DNA from: Sambucus nigra
Lineage: Eukaryota > Streptophyta > Magnoliopsida > Dipsacales > Adoxaceae
NCBI GenBank assembly: GCA_949130495.1
Contig: OX422215.1
Coordinates: 8,905,302 to 8,969,301 of the forward strand
Direction: 5' to 3'
Length of the DNA: 64,000 nt
The translations under genes were made by a program, and so were the position numbers. Shown one piece after another: positions 34,789-46,983 of the stretch; position 1 is the stretch's first letter, and every line of letters starts with the position of its first letter. The notes under the pieces were generated by a model, which saw only the letters and a list, made by a program, of their open reading frames with translations, did no database searches and was not told the DNA's origin.

Positions 34789-35220
34789 TAGGAAGAGGAT
34801 CACAAGTGAACCTAAAAATCGAACTTTTTAATGGACATTAACAAAAAAACACCTAAAAACTCATTAATTTTAATTCTTATGGTGTAATTGGTCCGCGCCA
34901 GCGACAACAAACACGCTTGTCAATCGAATATTTTTTACACAACCCCACCCCCCACCCTACCATGGCAGCGCTTACCCTTTAATAAACATTCCAGCAACTT
35001 ATTTTTTTTTAACTAGTGATCTGCCATGGTGAGGGTAGGGGGTGGGAGTGGGGGTAGGAGGGGTAGAGGGTAAAGGGTCTCGGATTACCCGCGTGTCCGC
35101 TGCCACTGGCGCGAACCAATTATACCATAGGAATTAAAATTAATGGATTGTTACGTGTGTTTTTTGTTAAAATCCATTAAAAAAATCGATTTTTAACTCC
35201 ACTTGTTATCCTCTTCAATT
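34789..35220. mobile_element. Fold-back element 3b, related to 3a
   Basis: Same ends as 3a (GATCACAAGTGAACCTAAAA left; AACTCCACTTGTTATC right), end to end with it. The middle carries G-rich sequence (GGGTAGGGGGTGGGAGTGGG) and its C-rich counterpart near 34941. The tandem copies suggest either a double insertion at one (TA)n site or a local duplication. Confidence 0.75.
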
Positions 35221-35244
35221 CATATATATATATATATATATATA
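35221..35244. repeat. (TA)n tract
   Basis: A short pure TA run between fold-back elements 3b and 4. Confidence 0.85.
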
Positions 35245-35652
35245 CAGTCAGGGTCTAATGCGGACGCAACTTGCAGATTTAACTTACGGACGGATTTTTG
35301 TGTATTTTTTAAAAAAACCAAACAATCAAATTTCGACTTGATTTTTTTTCTTTGGTATTTAAACATTTCAGGGGGGGTATGTAAGAAAAATCAGCTCAAA
35401 ATGAAATGTTTTACTATTTTTAAAAAATCGGTCAAACATATGTCAGTTTTAAAGAGCTTTAAAAACTGATATATGTTTGACCGATTTTTAAAAAATAGTA
35501 AAACAATTCATTTTGAGTTGAGTTTTTTTATAGGGGTCCCCTGGAATGTTTAAATACCACAGAAAAAAAAATCAAGTCGAAAAAAGTGTTATTACTATTT
35601 TTAAAAAATACGGAAAAATCCGTCCGCAAGTTACGCCGGCATTAGAGTCGGC

Positions 35653-35655
<3 letters not shown>
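35245..35655. mobile_element. Fold-back element 4 (411 bp, nearly full-length palindrome)
   Basis: Symmetric about 35455. TACTATTTTTAAAAAATCGG and CAAACATATGTCAGTTTT on the left are matched by AAAACTGATATATGTTTG and CGATTTTTAAAAAATAGTA on the right. Termini CAGTCAGGGTCTAATGC and GCATTAGAGTCGGCCTG. One side holds GGGGGGGTAT and the other GGGGTCCCC as the main asymmetry. Confidence 0.8.

Positions 35656-35743
<88 letters not shown>
35656..35743. repeat. Compound microsatellite (TA)n(GT)n
   Basis: (TA)n to 35690, then about 27 GT units, between fold-back elements 4 and 5a. Confidence 0.95.
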
Positions 35744-35747
<4 letters not shown>

Positions 35748-35922
35748 CTTGTGCGGATTAGTCCGTATTTTAAGAATGCAGACCGAACATGTGTCACCTA
35801 ATGGTGCGCCTAGAAATTATCGCCTAAATTATAGACACACTCTCTCTCTTTTTTAGGCTCACCGCCATGTGACACATGTCCGATCCGCACTTTTAAAATG
35901 CGGATTAGTCCGCACAAGAACA

Positions 35923-35924
<2 letters not shown>
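35744..35924. mobile_element. Fold-back element 5a
   Basis: CTCTTGTGCGGATTAGTCCG on the left, CGGATTAGTCCGCACAAGAA on the right, with ACATGTGTCAC paired inside. About 181 bp. A closely related copy (5b) lies at 61301-61434. Confidence 0.85.

Positions 35925-35972
<48 letters not shown>
35925..35972. repeat. (TA)n tract
   Basis: About 48 bases of pure TA between fold-back element 5a and the hAT-like element. Confidence 0.9.
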
Positions 35973-35974
<2 letters not shown>

Positions 35975-36888
35975 GCGGATCTACGCTTGGACGAACTGGG
36001 ACGGCCACCCCAATTCAGATTTAAAAAAAAAATAACTTTACTTGGGGTACACAGCCATATGGTGCAGGTCGAACTAGGATTTGAGTTATGGCAGGGGGTT
36101 GCCAGGTGGATGTGGATTGAAGGTTTCGGTTCCGGGTTGTAAGTGGATTAGAGTTTGGTTTTAGGGCAGGTCCAGTTTGGTTTTGGCCGGTTTTGGCCAG
36201 TGCTGGTCGGTTTCCATGGCCGTCTGTAGGAGGTTTGAGTTTAGTTGTCAAGTAGGGAGGATAGTGGGTTTAGGAGAGAGGGAGGTGAGGGGGTAGAGTT
36301 GTGTGTCTAGCAGGTATACCATAGGGTGGGTGGGTGTTTGTTTTGTACTAAAAATTAAAATAAAATTACCTAATATTTTAGACTCAAATAAAAATGAAAT
36401 TAAATAAAATCTTTTAAAATAAAAATGAAAATACTAATCTATAACTAAAAGACTCAAATAAACACGTCTACAATATTTACATAAAAAGACTCAACACACA
36501 ATAACGGTGAAGCTCAACAGAGACAACTTGCATGGACAAAGAATTTCAAGCCTTCGGAGATTGTAAGAACAAGAAAAAAAAGAGAATTTTGTAAGGTGAT
36601 TGTTTCTTTTCTTTGCTCACCGTTGTTTCAGGTAAGTTAACTCATTTTCTTATTTCTTATTAAGCAAAATCCAATTGTTATCACTACTAAAATTTGGATA
36701 TTGTTAAAAATGATTGAGAGTAGATGTTTGGGCATTATAAAACTATAATTTGTATAGAACTCGAAATAATCTAAAAAAAATCGCATCGGAGGCTCCCGCT
36801 CCCGAACCCCCGGTATCACTCGAAACTTTCGCCCACTTTGACCAAAATTCGACCCAATTAGACTAAAATCCTCGATCCGCCACTGTAT
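35973..36888. mobile_element. Possible hAT-like non-autonomous element
   Basis: Left end GGGCGGATCTACG and right end GATCCGCCACTG are inverted over GGCGGATC. Ends reading CAGTGGCGGATC on the inward strand are frequent in plant hAT-type elements. No transposase domain is visible. A 76-codon minus frame (36021-36251) is Pro/Asn/Thr-rich and not convincing. No 8-bp duplication can be read because (TA)n flanks both sides. Confidence 0.4.
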
Positions 36889-37823
36889 ATATGTATATAT
36901 AATAACAAAATAGATGGACAACCGTTTCAATTTTCCATTTATTGTCCAATGAATAGTGGAGAAAGACAAATGAAAATGTGGGAGACAAGTGATAAACTTA
37001 AATGAACTATATTCAAGTGTGTGGTGCTCCCACTAACACGGTCCTAGTATTCTCAGCAAGTAAAATAGTGCACGTACTACTGTTGTTGGCCTCCTTTTAC
37101 ACGTACCTAATATTCTATATTATTGTACTATATACATTTCCTTTTTTCTTTTAATGACTTTGGTGGTAGGTACATTTTTATTTATTGTTTGTGGTCCCAA
37201 AAATGGTTGGTAGAAATTCCATTATTGCAACCAAATACAGTACGTCAATTTATAAATTGATTAATTTATTTATAATTTTAGGAACAATGAAATGGACTTT
37301 GAATGCATAGGGTAAGAATATATATTGGTTGTATATTTTTTTTACCCAATTTTCCTCGCCCAATACACTTGCATAATCCAAAATTTAATTCAACGGGTTC
37401 ATTTTACAAGTATTTTTTTTTTAATTTAAACTTTCAGTCTATGTGACTTGTCAAAATTAACATTCTTAATAGATTGATGATTTATAATATCATATATTTT
37501 TAAGAACATTAAACTAATAAGTTCATATTTCTTAATTTTTTTACCACTCTATGTTACATAATTTTTTTGTCGATGGCTTTTGTATATTCTTTTTGCCCTT
37601 TTTTAGTGGGTTTAATTTATTTGTAAATCTTAAACATTGATATTTTTATACGTATGCTTATAATTATTTTTTTATAATTCAGTGGTGTCAGTTGAAACCG
37701 TTGGAGTACACGGCCCTTGGCCCAAGAATGTGATTACTTACATTTGGCGCCTGTATTTACACGTTATTAAACATGCAACCGCTAATCTAGGTCTCATATT
37801 TTCATTTAAGACCAATAACTTTT
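36889..37823. other. AT-rich intergenic sequence
   Basis: Multiple stops in all frames, T-rich runs and a short (TA)n at 36888-36900. I see no gene, RNA gene or clear repeat. Confidence 0.5.
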
Positions 37824-38046
37824 AGGATCAAATACCAAAAAGTTCCTCAAACATTTTTTAATCCACATTTAGTCCAAGCGTTTTATTTTGTACCAAAAAG
37901 TTCCTTATTCTCTTATCTTTAAAGGTCCGCGCCAGCGGTATGGTAAAGTCTTTTTGGCATGGTGAAGGACTTTTGGTGCAAAATAAAAAAACTTGGACTA
38001 AACGTGTATTAAAAAAAGTTCGAAGGACTATTTGGTATATGCCCCT
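37824..38046. mobile_element. Fold-back element 6a
   Basis: ATACCAAAAAGTTCCTC near 37830 pairs with GGACTATTTGGTAT near 38023. ACATTTAGTCCAAGCGTTTT pairs with AACTTGGACTAAACGTGT. About 223 bp; a relative is at 62511-62815. Confidence 0.75.
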
Positions 38047-39930
38047 AACTTCTAACCACTCACCAAATTAATATATAAATATATCTAATGCATCTCTTAA
38101 ATTTAACCTACTATATGTACTAATAGTGGCCAAAGTTATACTCATATAAAGTAATATATGTGTTGGGTGGGTTTTAGATTAGCAAATGACATATTCTCCC
38201 TTGGCTCCCATATTAATTATTAAAAAAATAAAACACATTTAAAAAAATCATAACGATTCACAATCTCTAAACAAAAATCCAAAACGATCTATAATTTGGA
38301 TCAATTTGGAAAATTAAATTTTTTTATAAGTGGTTCTCGCTAAAAACACTTGCAGTAAAATACGCAAAATAGTCTTAACCGATTTTAATTTGGCTCTCTT
38401 TGTTTAAATGGTCATTTGTACTTTGGGGTTCGCTATATTTAGAGCATGGGGATTATTTTAACGGGTTATGTCTATTTACTCGGTCAAACAGCTAACTTGC
38501 CCCAACGCCCTCATTGGGCTATGTAAATTGTCTAAATTACACTTTGTCATTGTCAATAAATTAAATATACATCATTTCAATTAATATGTATTAGAAATGC
38601 GGCTAGTAAAAGGGGGTCACCCTCAGCCTTAAATAAGCACTGGTGTGGGATTCAATATCTACCGTCAGCATGCGAGTCCCTGATTTATATTGGCCTAGCA
38701 CTGTGGGATTGAAAAAACAGGACCCGTTAGTTAGATACCCGGCAACTTTCACAAAGTGGCGCCATCCGAAAAAGGTCTCACGAAAATCCAAAAAAAAATA
38801 CTTAAGTTGAATCAACTAAACCTTTATTTTACTAATAATTAATAGAGTAAATTACCGTTTTAGTCCCTGAACTATCACACACGTTAGTCCCCAAACTATT
38901 TAACTTGTTTCAAATCGGGAACTCCGTCCATTTGGGCTGACAAAATTATGTCAAATAGCACTTTTACCCTTATCCCCTTATTTTATGCCCAATACTTGTC
39001 AAATACCTCAATTTGGGTTGTTTTAAACATTTTTTTACAACCATTTTAAACATTTTTAAACATAACCCTTTTAAACATTTTTGAAAATAACTATTTTAAA
39101 TATTTTTTTTAAGTTTTAATAACTATTAAAAGTTACTATTTTAAAAATAACATTATTTCAAAAAACACCTCTTGTAAATGTTTTAAAAATAAAAGTTATT
39201 AAAAAACTTCTTGTAACCTTTTCAAAAAATTACTTTTTTTATAACTATTTCGAAAATAAATAAACAAATCATAATTAAAAGCAACCTTATAAAAATTATA
39301 AAATAACGTTAAAAATAACGTTGTAAAAATATTTTCTTAATTAAAAATATCGTTTCATAATAGCTATAAAAAAAATTATATGACTACAGCTAAAAAACTG
39401 TTTTTCCATAACAAATGCATAAAGTATCTTATTAATAAATGCCTTATATGACAAAAAAAATGATTTTTTTACAGAACAAATTTTTAAACTTTTCATAAAC
39501 AAAATTTTAAAACTTTTAAACAATTTTAAAACTTATAAACAGTTTTAAAAATAACTGTTCATGGTATTTGATCCAAAAGGTAAACACTCAACATTTTTTG
39601 TTTCTAAACTCGATTCTATAATGTTATTGTTTAGATCCACTTTTTGTATAGCTATTTTAAAAATACATACACAATTATTTTTTATAGCTAATTTTAAAAA
39701 CATTTCTTTAACTTTTTTATAAATAAAACACTTTATCAATTAACTCGGTGTCTGCTTGTTGGTTTAAATTATCTTAAAGAATAATTTTATATTGTAAAAT
39801 GGAAATCAGTATGATCATTTTTTAAATATAATTAAAAATAAACTACTCAGAATTTTTTTTACATATAATTAAAAATATACTGTTAATTAAAACAGGAACT
39901 TTGATTCAAGGCACAAAAATTGATTTTTTT
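38047..39930. other. AT-rich intergenic sequence with a degenerate TTTTAAA repeat field
   Basis: No gene. Around 38851-38960 there is a common plant repeat phrase (TTTTAGTCCCTGAACT). From 39010 to 39740 the words TTTTAAACATTTTT, CTATTTTAAAAATAAC and their complements recur without fixed period, giving many small inverted repeats. A minus-strand frame at 38603-38815 has no recognisable content. Confidence 0.45.
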
Positions 39931-40011
39931 TAATTATATATGCTGTGTGTGTTTTATATACATATGTGTATACAACACACACAACACATCACATATGTAT
40001 ATACAACACAC

Positions 40012-40056
<45 letters not shown>

Positions 40057-40120
40057 CATGTTTATACACACAACACCCACATATATATAGCATATGTATA
40101 TACACATATATATATAAATG
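39931..40120. repeat. Compound microsatellite (CA)n, (TA)n with CACATATGTATATACA repeats
   Basis: ACATATGTATATACAACACACACAACA occurs in variant copies around a 34-bp (TA)n (40017-40050). The open frame 39940-40233 is made by this repeat and is not a gene. Confidence 0.85.
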
Positions 40121-40693
40121 TCTTATACATATCTTATGGGTTACTTTCTATAGTTTTTAGAGTTTTTTTGGACTCGTATGTTATGTATTTTTTAAATTGT
40201 TACAAGTTTCATAACCATTCAAAATCGTCATAACTAATCTCTATCTGAAACTGCTGATAAATTTTAAAATGGACATGAATGAATCAATAACAAAGAAGAA
40301 AATCCAAATAATTATATATTTTTATAAATTAATAGTAATAACTTCGCCTTTCCATCCTGGTGTCATCAGATCATTTTTTTTTTCACAGTTTTTTCAATCA
40401 AAAGGCTACAAAGTCTTCAGTTCACCAAACATGAAAGAGAACATAGGTGAATTTTTTTTATGAGGGTCCATGGAGCTAGTTCAATAAGTTGCATTTTTAA
40501 AAAGTTCTAGAAGAAAATTGATGTAACATTTGGTTTTTCTTCACCCTCTCTCATTATTAACTTAAAATATAATATTCATATACTAACTTCTTCTAGAATT
40601 GTGCGTAGATGCTCATTTTTGGATTTTCTCGATTTAAAAGTTTCATTTTCTTTTTAGTAGAACATTAATGGCCCAAATGCACTGATAGTTAAT
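40121..40693. other. AT-rich intergenic sequence
   Basis: Nothing recognisable; a 64-codon frame at 40269 lacks support. Confidence 0.45.
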
Positions 40694-40876
40694 ATTCTTT
40701 CCGTTTCAAATTAAAAGTTCGCTATTTTTTTTTTTTTTGGATCGGCACAAATTAAGAGTTCATTTTTCCTTTTTGAACCTAATCAATGATCCAAATTTTC
40801 TGATACTGAACATGTGTTAATCTTGACCATTGATTGAAGATATTCTTAATTTATATAGAATATAGATGGAGTATAT
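40694..40876. mobile_element. Stowaway-like MITE
   Basis: Begins TTCTTTCCGTTTCAAATTA and ends ATAGATGGAGTA, flanked by TA on both sides. This fits the diverged CTCCNTCCGTTTC ends of Tc1/mariner-type Stowaway elements. A related stretch (AATTAAGACTTCACTATTTT, then CCATTGATTGA) lies at 43808-43978. Confidence 0.5.
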
Positions 40877-41934
40877 ATTAATCTCTAATATTTATTAGTG
40901 TATGCCTAATAAACAAGATGGATGTGGTAATATATACTAGTAATATCAACTAAAGAGAAAAAAAATATTCAGGGAGAAAGGGTTGACACTTTTGAGAGAG
41001 AGAGAGAGATGTTTTTACTTATTTAATTTTCATTTTACCCATGATTTAAAATGAGTAAAGTTGCACCCCTTTTTTTACCATATTCATTTCATTTTACTGT
41101 GATAAATGATCACCACATACTTGGGTGAAATTTATTTTAACATGGTGAAAATTTCCCCAGGTTAAAAATAATTTTTTGATTTTTTTTTAATTAGGGTTGA
41201 GGGATGGTGATGATGATGGTGATAGTGTTGAGGTTGGGGTATATGTTGTGCATTAAAAAATAAATTTTTATTTTTTAATAAGATATTAATTTTAAATTAA
41301 AAATACTTATAGATTTGACTTTTGTTTTATAAAATGAATAAGTTATGCAAGTGTCATAATCCAAAGTTTTTTTTTTTTGTTTCCAATTCGTGATGTGGGG
41401 GGGCTTTAACATGACCATTTAAGAATAGCATCTTCACCAATCTTATTATCATTTTGAGTATAGGTACTTTATATTATCCTTTAGTTTCCGTACATTGAAT
41501 CCAAGCTTTGGTGCATGCATACAAGTTGAGAGGCACACCCAATAAAATAACAGCTTTTTTTAATTATTTTTATTTCAAGTCTAAAATCCTAATATGAAAA
41601 AGCATGTTTATCTCAAATTTTTACGCCTTATTCAAATTCAGTGTTCAGATTTGACTATTCAGGGGCAAATATAGTAATTAATTTCCAAATTTTTTTCTAA
41701 GATGAACAGTATTTCATACATGTACTACTTAAAATGTTTGAGATTTAGACGAGAGACAAAAACAAACATATCCTGACCTTATAATAAAAAAGAAAATGTA
41801 AAAAATGAAACTTATCGTAACAATGCAATACCGCCCCTACTAATTGACGTTGGTAAAATTATAAGGTTATTTTGAGTTTGGGACTCTCATTATTTATTTG
41901 TTATTGAGTCAAACACTCAACATTTCGGTTCTTG
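40877..41934. other. AT-rich intergenic sequence
   Basis: No gene. Contains a short (GA)n near 41000 and a GATGGTGATGATGATGGTGAT stretch near 41205. Confidence 0.45.
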
Positions 41935-42330
41935 GGGTTTAGCCCCCAATTTCACGAACCCTCCGTTGATGGCAAACCTTATGTTTTTTTGCATCGGATC
42001 TTCCCAAAAGGTCCCTAATAGAAACCAAACATCATTTTCATTCGTCGGTACCTAAAGCATTTTCATTTTGAAAATAAGGGCCTATATGCACCATCTACAC
42101 CATATAATGTTCATCAATCATTGTGTTTGTTTTGACTAAAGTTTTATTTTTAAATTAATTTGATGAAAGCTATATGCATTGGTTTGAGTAGAAATTGTGG
42201 TTTAGACTATAGTTATATTGTTGTCTTAATGTGATGAAGTGTGTTTATGTTTGTGTAGAAATTGTGGGTTTGTGTTAATGTGATGAAGTGTGTTGTTTTT
42301 GTTTGTGTAGAAATTGTTGGTCGAAATGGA
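41935..42330. repeat. Diverged direct repeat, copy 1
   Basis: Shares with copy 2 (42970-43440) the ordered blocks CTTGGGGTTT, CCAATTTCACGA, GATCTTCCCAAAAGGTCCCT, CATCATTTTCATT, AAGCATTTTCATTTTGAAAA, TATGCACCATCTAC and ATATAATGTTCAT, and then repeated GTGTAGAAATTGTGG words. Nature unknown. Confidence 0.75.
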
Positions 42331-42838
42331 AAATGACTTTAACTTTTTATAATTCTAAGCATTCACACAAAATTGGCGGCCACTCGTTCGTATCAAAAAG
42401 ATCTAAGGTTTTATAATCATTCTAAACATATAATTACATTTTGATTTCGTTAGATAATTCTTGCAACTCTAGAGCCTGACCCAAATTATAATATGCCCCC
42501 TCCCCCAAGTTTGCCTAGACAAGGACAGTAGGAGATCATATTCGTGTCACATTTACTCATCAGTTATTTCAGATCGTTTGACTCTAGTTTAGGTTATTAT
42601 TTCCTTTCTAGTCATTTTATTATTTCGGAGATTGTTTGGGCGTAAGCCCGAAGTTTATTAATTAGTCTTTCTGAGATCAGTTATACTTATGTGGAGGTTT
42701 TAATTACTAGTTGGATGTTGAACGTATTTATTATCAGTCATTATTTAATGATTTATCGTGCATGTCGAATTAAAATTTAAATGTGTTATTATTATTATCA
42801 TCATCATCATCATCATCGTCATCATTATTATTATAATA

Positions 42839-42873
<35 letters not shown>

Positions 42874-42969
42874 AATTGATGCTGAGTATATTATAAATTG
42901 TTAGACAAACTCCATTTTTGACATATTATGTCCTGACAGGCTTTACGTGAAAAATGAAGGTTACATTCA
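42331..42969. other. Intergenic sequence with (ATT)n/(ATC)n tract
   Basis: A trinucleotide tract (TTA/ATC/ATT) runs from about 42789 to 42872. No gene. The 42475-42800 part has LTR-like wording (GATCGTTTGACTCTAG, AGCCCGAAGTTTATT) but no clear family. Confidence 0.5.
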
Positions 42970-43440
42970 ACTCTTGGGGTTTGGCCCCTAATTTCACGAT
43001 CCCTATGTAAACTTTCTTTATTTTTTTGCATAAGATCTTCCCAAAAGGTCCCTAATATAAACCAGACATCATTTTCATTATTTGGCACCCAAAGCATTTT
43101 CATTTTGAAAATATAACTACTAATGAACAATAGCAACCCCATTTCACATCAACCATTAAAACTTTTTAGTGTTAGTGGTGTATATGCACCATCTACGCCA
43201 TATAATGTTCATTAGTCATTGTGTTCGTTTTGACTAAAGTCTTATTTTTTGTTGATGTGATGAAAATGTTGTGTTTGTAGAAATTGTGGTTTAGATGAAA
43301 GAGAGATGATTTTGATTGTTGACTAAATTTTATTGGTGTTTGTATTTGTTTTGACTAAAGTTAGATTTTTGTATTAATCTGATGGAGTGGGTTTATGTTT
43401 GTTTGGGTAGAAATTGTGGGTCGAGATGGAAAATTATCTT
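42970..43440. repeat. Diverged direct repeat, copy 2
   Basis: See copy 1 at 41935-42330. This copy has an additional segment (ACTACTAATGAACAATAGC to TTTAGTGTTAGTGGTG) between the AAGCATTTTC and TATGCACC blocks, absent from copy 1. Confidence 0.75.
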
Positions 43441-43529
43441 TGATATCAAATGTCAAATCATTAACTTTTGACTTTTTTTTTTATAATTCTGAACCTCCAC
43501 ATGAACAAGTTTTTTGGGCTCTTCCATGC

Positions 43530-43672
43530 GAACTAAACAGAGAAAGACGTTGTGCCAGAGCCACCATTAACACACGTCCCCACTTAAATGTGATTGATGT
43601 CTTTTGGGGGAATCGAACCCAATACCTATGGTACCTTTAGGCTCATCCCTTACCGTTGGAGCAACCAGGGTG
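43530..43672 (-). mobile_element. tRNA-derived SINE-like sequence
   Basis: The minus strand shows a box A-like TGCTCCAACGG (43663 to 43653) and a perfect box B-type GGTTCGATTCC (43619 to 43609), spaced as in tRNA-derived SINE heads. The sequence between and after does not fold as a tRNA, so I call it a SINE relic rather than a tRNA gene. Confidence 0.5.
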
Positions 43673-44786
43673 AACAAAATCGTTCTACAAGAAGTTTTGT
43701 TTCTTGATTTTAAATTGGATGTTTGTTTAATCACATTCCGTTTTGTTTCTAAGAAAGCAGCAGGAAAAAAAAGTAACATGAGAAAGCCAACGTAAACTGT
43801 TAGTTTAATTAATATTCTCCATTTTCCAAATTAAGACTTCACTATTTTATTGTGGGCCAAAATAAGAGACCACTTTTCTTTTTTGAACATAATCAACAAA
43901 ACCAAATTCCACGATACTGAACAAGGGTTAACATTCGCGCCATTGATTGAGCATACCCTTAATCTATGCAAAAACTAAATATGAACTTTCACTTTGTACT
44001 TGTTTATTGAAAATATTGTGTACACTATTTAAAATGCAAAACCACGAAATTCTACTTTTTTTTCCTTCTCTCATTCCTTTTTACTCGGAAACCAATTTGA
44101 AAGCCTTAATTAGAGTAACCGAGTCAATTGAGTAGACAATCGAAATAATGAATTACATTATTTCTCAATATTATTATATGTCTGATGATTTGAACTTACA
44201 GAGTTAGATTTTGATTGGTAATTTCACAGGTGGATCTCAGGCTTAAGATCTGCGAAGGTTCATTAATCTTGAAAATTATGCAGAGTAGAGTTGAGATGGT
44301 CATCAAGTAAAGGGGCATTTTGGGAAGATCAGTTGCGAATAACATAAAGTTAACCGTCAATAGTGGGGGTTTAACCCAATAAGCAATAATAATTGTGGCC
44401 AACGACCAAATAACCCAAAATTATAAGCAAAAAAAGGGCCAAAATTCCAGTAAAAACATTGTGTCCCGAGATAATTCCCTAATAACTTGACAGTCAAAAT
44501 TGACCCAATTAATCCGATATCGCATTTTATCCCCCAGAGAGCTCTCTAATAATTTGACGATCAAAATTGGATGCGTAGCCTTCGGTTATATTTCACACTA
44601 GTTTAGTAACAAGTAGTTTTAAGCATCCCACCATTTGGGAACCAAATTGAAATCAATTTGTTATGTGACAATCACATGTCATTTTTTACAGCCCAAGAAA
44701 ATAAAGTAAATAAAAAAATGACGTCAAAAACAGTCTGATTGCTCATACGCATTTGGTTCCAATTCGGACTCAAAACGGTGGGAGTA
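43673..44786. other. AT-rich intergenic sequence
   Basis: Contains the relative of the Stowaway-like sequence at 43808-43978 and otherwise nothing I can assign. Confidence 0.45.
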
Positions 44787-45480
44787 GGCATGTGTTTTGA
44801 TAGGATCGGATCGGATTGAAAAATGCCTTTTCAGAAGAAAAAAAAATCTGATTTTTTCAAACATAAAATAATTGTTCCGATTTTTCGGAAAATTTAAAAA
44901 AAAAACGAATTCGGAAAAATTTGAAAATTCACATAATATACAAAAATTCCAGAAATTCCAAAATTTCGAAAAAAATAAATTTTAGATTTTCGATTAGTCA
45001 AAATTCTTATCTTAAAGAAACAAAGAAAAAAATTTGGCCCAACATTTATACACGGGGATTTGACCTATTTTTCATTTGTGTAAAGATTAGGAGGAGAATC
45101 TCCTTTTATAGAGAGCACTATTTTCGAACATCCTCCTCTCCCCCCAACCGATGTGAGATGTGAGAAAGTTTCAAAAAATCGAAAAAATAAGAAATCGCAA
45201 AAAAGTTCACAGAGAAAAAATGTAAATAATTTGAAAAAATCGGATCGGCATAGTTTCGGAAAAAATCGCATCAAAAAAATTGAAAAATCGAAAATTCATA
45301 ATTAATTCCGATCTGATTTTTTTCGAAAAAATCTGAAAGTCGGAAATAGGCAAACTAAAATTTCATTCCAATTTCGAAATAAATCAGATCAAAATTCGGA
45401 AAAAACAGAAGTTCGAAAAAATAAAAAGTGGGACTAATTTTTTGTTCGTAACAGAAAAAATTGTCACATCTTCATCACTT
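44787..45480. repeat. GATCGGAT / TTCGGAAAAA repeat field, possible relative of the hAT-like family
   Basis: Starts TAGGCATGTGTTTTGATAGG and ATCGGATCGGATTG, then runs through degenerate TTCGGAAAAATT repeats that reappear inverted (AATTCCGATCTGATTTTT) near 45300. The wording of the start resembles the elements at 59571 and 61787, but the end cannot be fixed. Confidence 0.4.
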
Positions 45481-45857
45481 CTTCCAAACAATATTTGAGT
45501 TGAAGAGGAATACTCGACCTAGTCAAACTAATATATTTCATCGCCGCCCAAAACCCCATTAAAAAATTACATGGTGATGGCTGTTGTACTAGCCAATCTA
45601 AACAGAATTCTGTTTCAACCAAAGGTGGCTATTGCAAATTCAAACCAAGTTTCTCTGTCCATATCCAGTGTATTTTATACACAGAATAACAGTGTTCACA
45701 CCTCATAGGTATTGTAATGAGTGTTTACTTGTATGATTCTAAAAGTAGGGTCTTAAGGGTACAATGTTCATCTGTGAGATAATCATCATGTAGGAACCTG
45801 TGTTGGTACCTGTTGATGCCACTTTCAAAAGTTATATACTCAATTTTTTAAGGTATT
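45481..45857. other. Intergenic sequence, nothing assigned
   Basis: No coding frame, repeat or RNA gene that I can support. It would be downstream of the minus-strand gene. Confidence 0.4.
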
Positions 45858-46071
45858 TTTTACTTTGGCTCCTGAGATACTACCATAATTAGACATAACC
45901 CCCCCGCTTTTCAGATAATTAGACTTACCCCCCCCCAAAAAAAAAAAACGGCATGTGTATCATCCCGCTCGTACCATATGCATACAGGGGTTAAGTTCAA
46001 TTACTAAACATCTAAGGGGGGTATATCTAAATATAGCATTATCTCAGGGGGGTAAAGTAAAAAAAACATAT
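45858..46071. mobile_element. Fold-back element 7a
   Basis: TTTACTTTGGCTCCTGAGAT at the left pairs with ATCTCAGGGGGGTAAAGTAAA at the right (end at 46071). CCCCCCGCTTTTCAGATAATTAGAC has a weaker partner. A CCCCCCCCCCAAAAAAAAAAAA run lies in the loop side. Confidence 0.7.
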
Positions 46072-46572
46072 TTTTAAAGTTTGTCAAAATGGTAAGCTAA
46101 ATCCCAAATTGTTGGGAGTAATTATATAGGGTAATTAATAGTTTGGTACTCAAAAGTCTTGTTCGCTGGGGGATTAGCCCCAGGGGAAAAAAATAATGAA
46201 TACTTGACCCCCAATTTAGAAGGATTTTGTTAAGCAATGAGTTTGACCGATTGGTCAATCTGTAATCCAAATTTACCATTTTTACTTTATTTCCACACAC
46301 CCGCAATGGAAACCCCACTGAAAACGCACCCCGTCTTCTTCCCCGCTTCTTCCACCCAAACTAAAATCTTTTAACCTAGCCTATAACAAAAATAAGTTTT
46401 TTTCCCGAACCCTAATTTTCAAGAATTTAAAATCTTCTTTTTCTGAAATTTAATTTTTTTTTTCCTGCATCTTTCTGAAGGTAGCTGAACTTAATATGCT
46501 AATGATTTTTTTTTTTCATTTTTAGGAAACAAATGGATTTTCTGGGAGCATGATATTTCTCAGGGAAAAAAA
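46072..46572. other. Intergenic sequence, possible 3' flank of the host gene
   Basis: No convincing exon. A minus frame at 46097-46318 has no similarity to the Fes1/SIL1 family. Confidence 0.4.
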
Positions 46573-46749
46573 AGGTTTATTTGACTTCGCCTTATGAGAT
46601 AATGCCGTAGTTAAACATAACCCCCCGCTTTTCAAATAATTAGACTCCCCCCCCCCAAAAAAAAAACACACACACACAACGGCATGTCTAATTATTTGAA
46701 AAGCAGGGGATTATGCCTAATTACGGCATCATCTCAGGGCAAAGAAAAT
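46573..46749. mobile_element. Fold-back element 7b
   Basis: TGAGATAATGCCGTAGTTAA and CCGCTTTTCAAATAATTAGAC on the left match GTCTAATTATTTGAAAAGCA and TTACGGCATCATCTCA on the right. Same family as 7a, with a shorter loop. Confidence 0.8.
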
Positions 46750-46983
46750 CCAAAAAAAAAAGGAAATAGAGAGAGATCAGACCCTCCCTCGTTTGAGAAT
46801 GGGAAGGACAATGTGTAGAATTTTTTCCCTAACCTTAAACAGGGTATTTTATTAATTTACCAGGTAAATAACTGTCAAATTACGGCCAAACCAAAATTTG
46901 GGGGTCAAACATGCATCATTTTTCATTATATTTATTATTTATTTTTACCTTTTTGTGTGGCGGGGAGAGAGGAGGGGGCGTCA

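Noticed and set aside
36021..36251. 76-codon minus-strand frame as a gene
   Set aside because: Low-complexity Pro/Thr/Asn content inside a probable non-autonomous transposon; no start context or homology visible.
43609..43663. Possible tRNA gene from good box A and box B words (minus strand)
   Set aside because: The sequence does not form acceptor and anticodon stems; the SINE interpretation is better.
46097..46318. Candidate last exon of the host gene
   Set aside because: No similarity to Fes1/SIL1 C-termini, and I see no acceptor that joins it in frame with exon 7.
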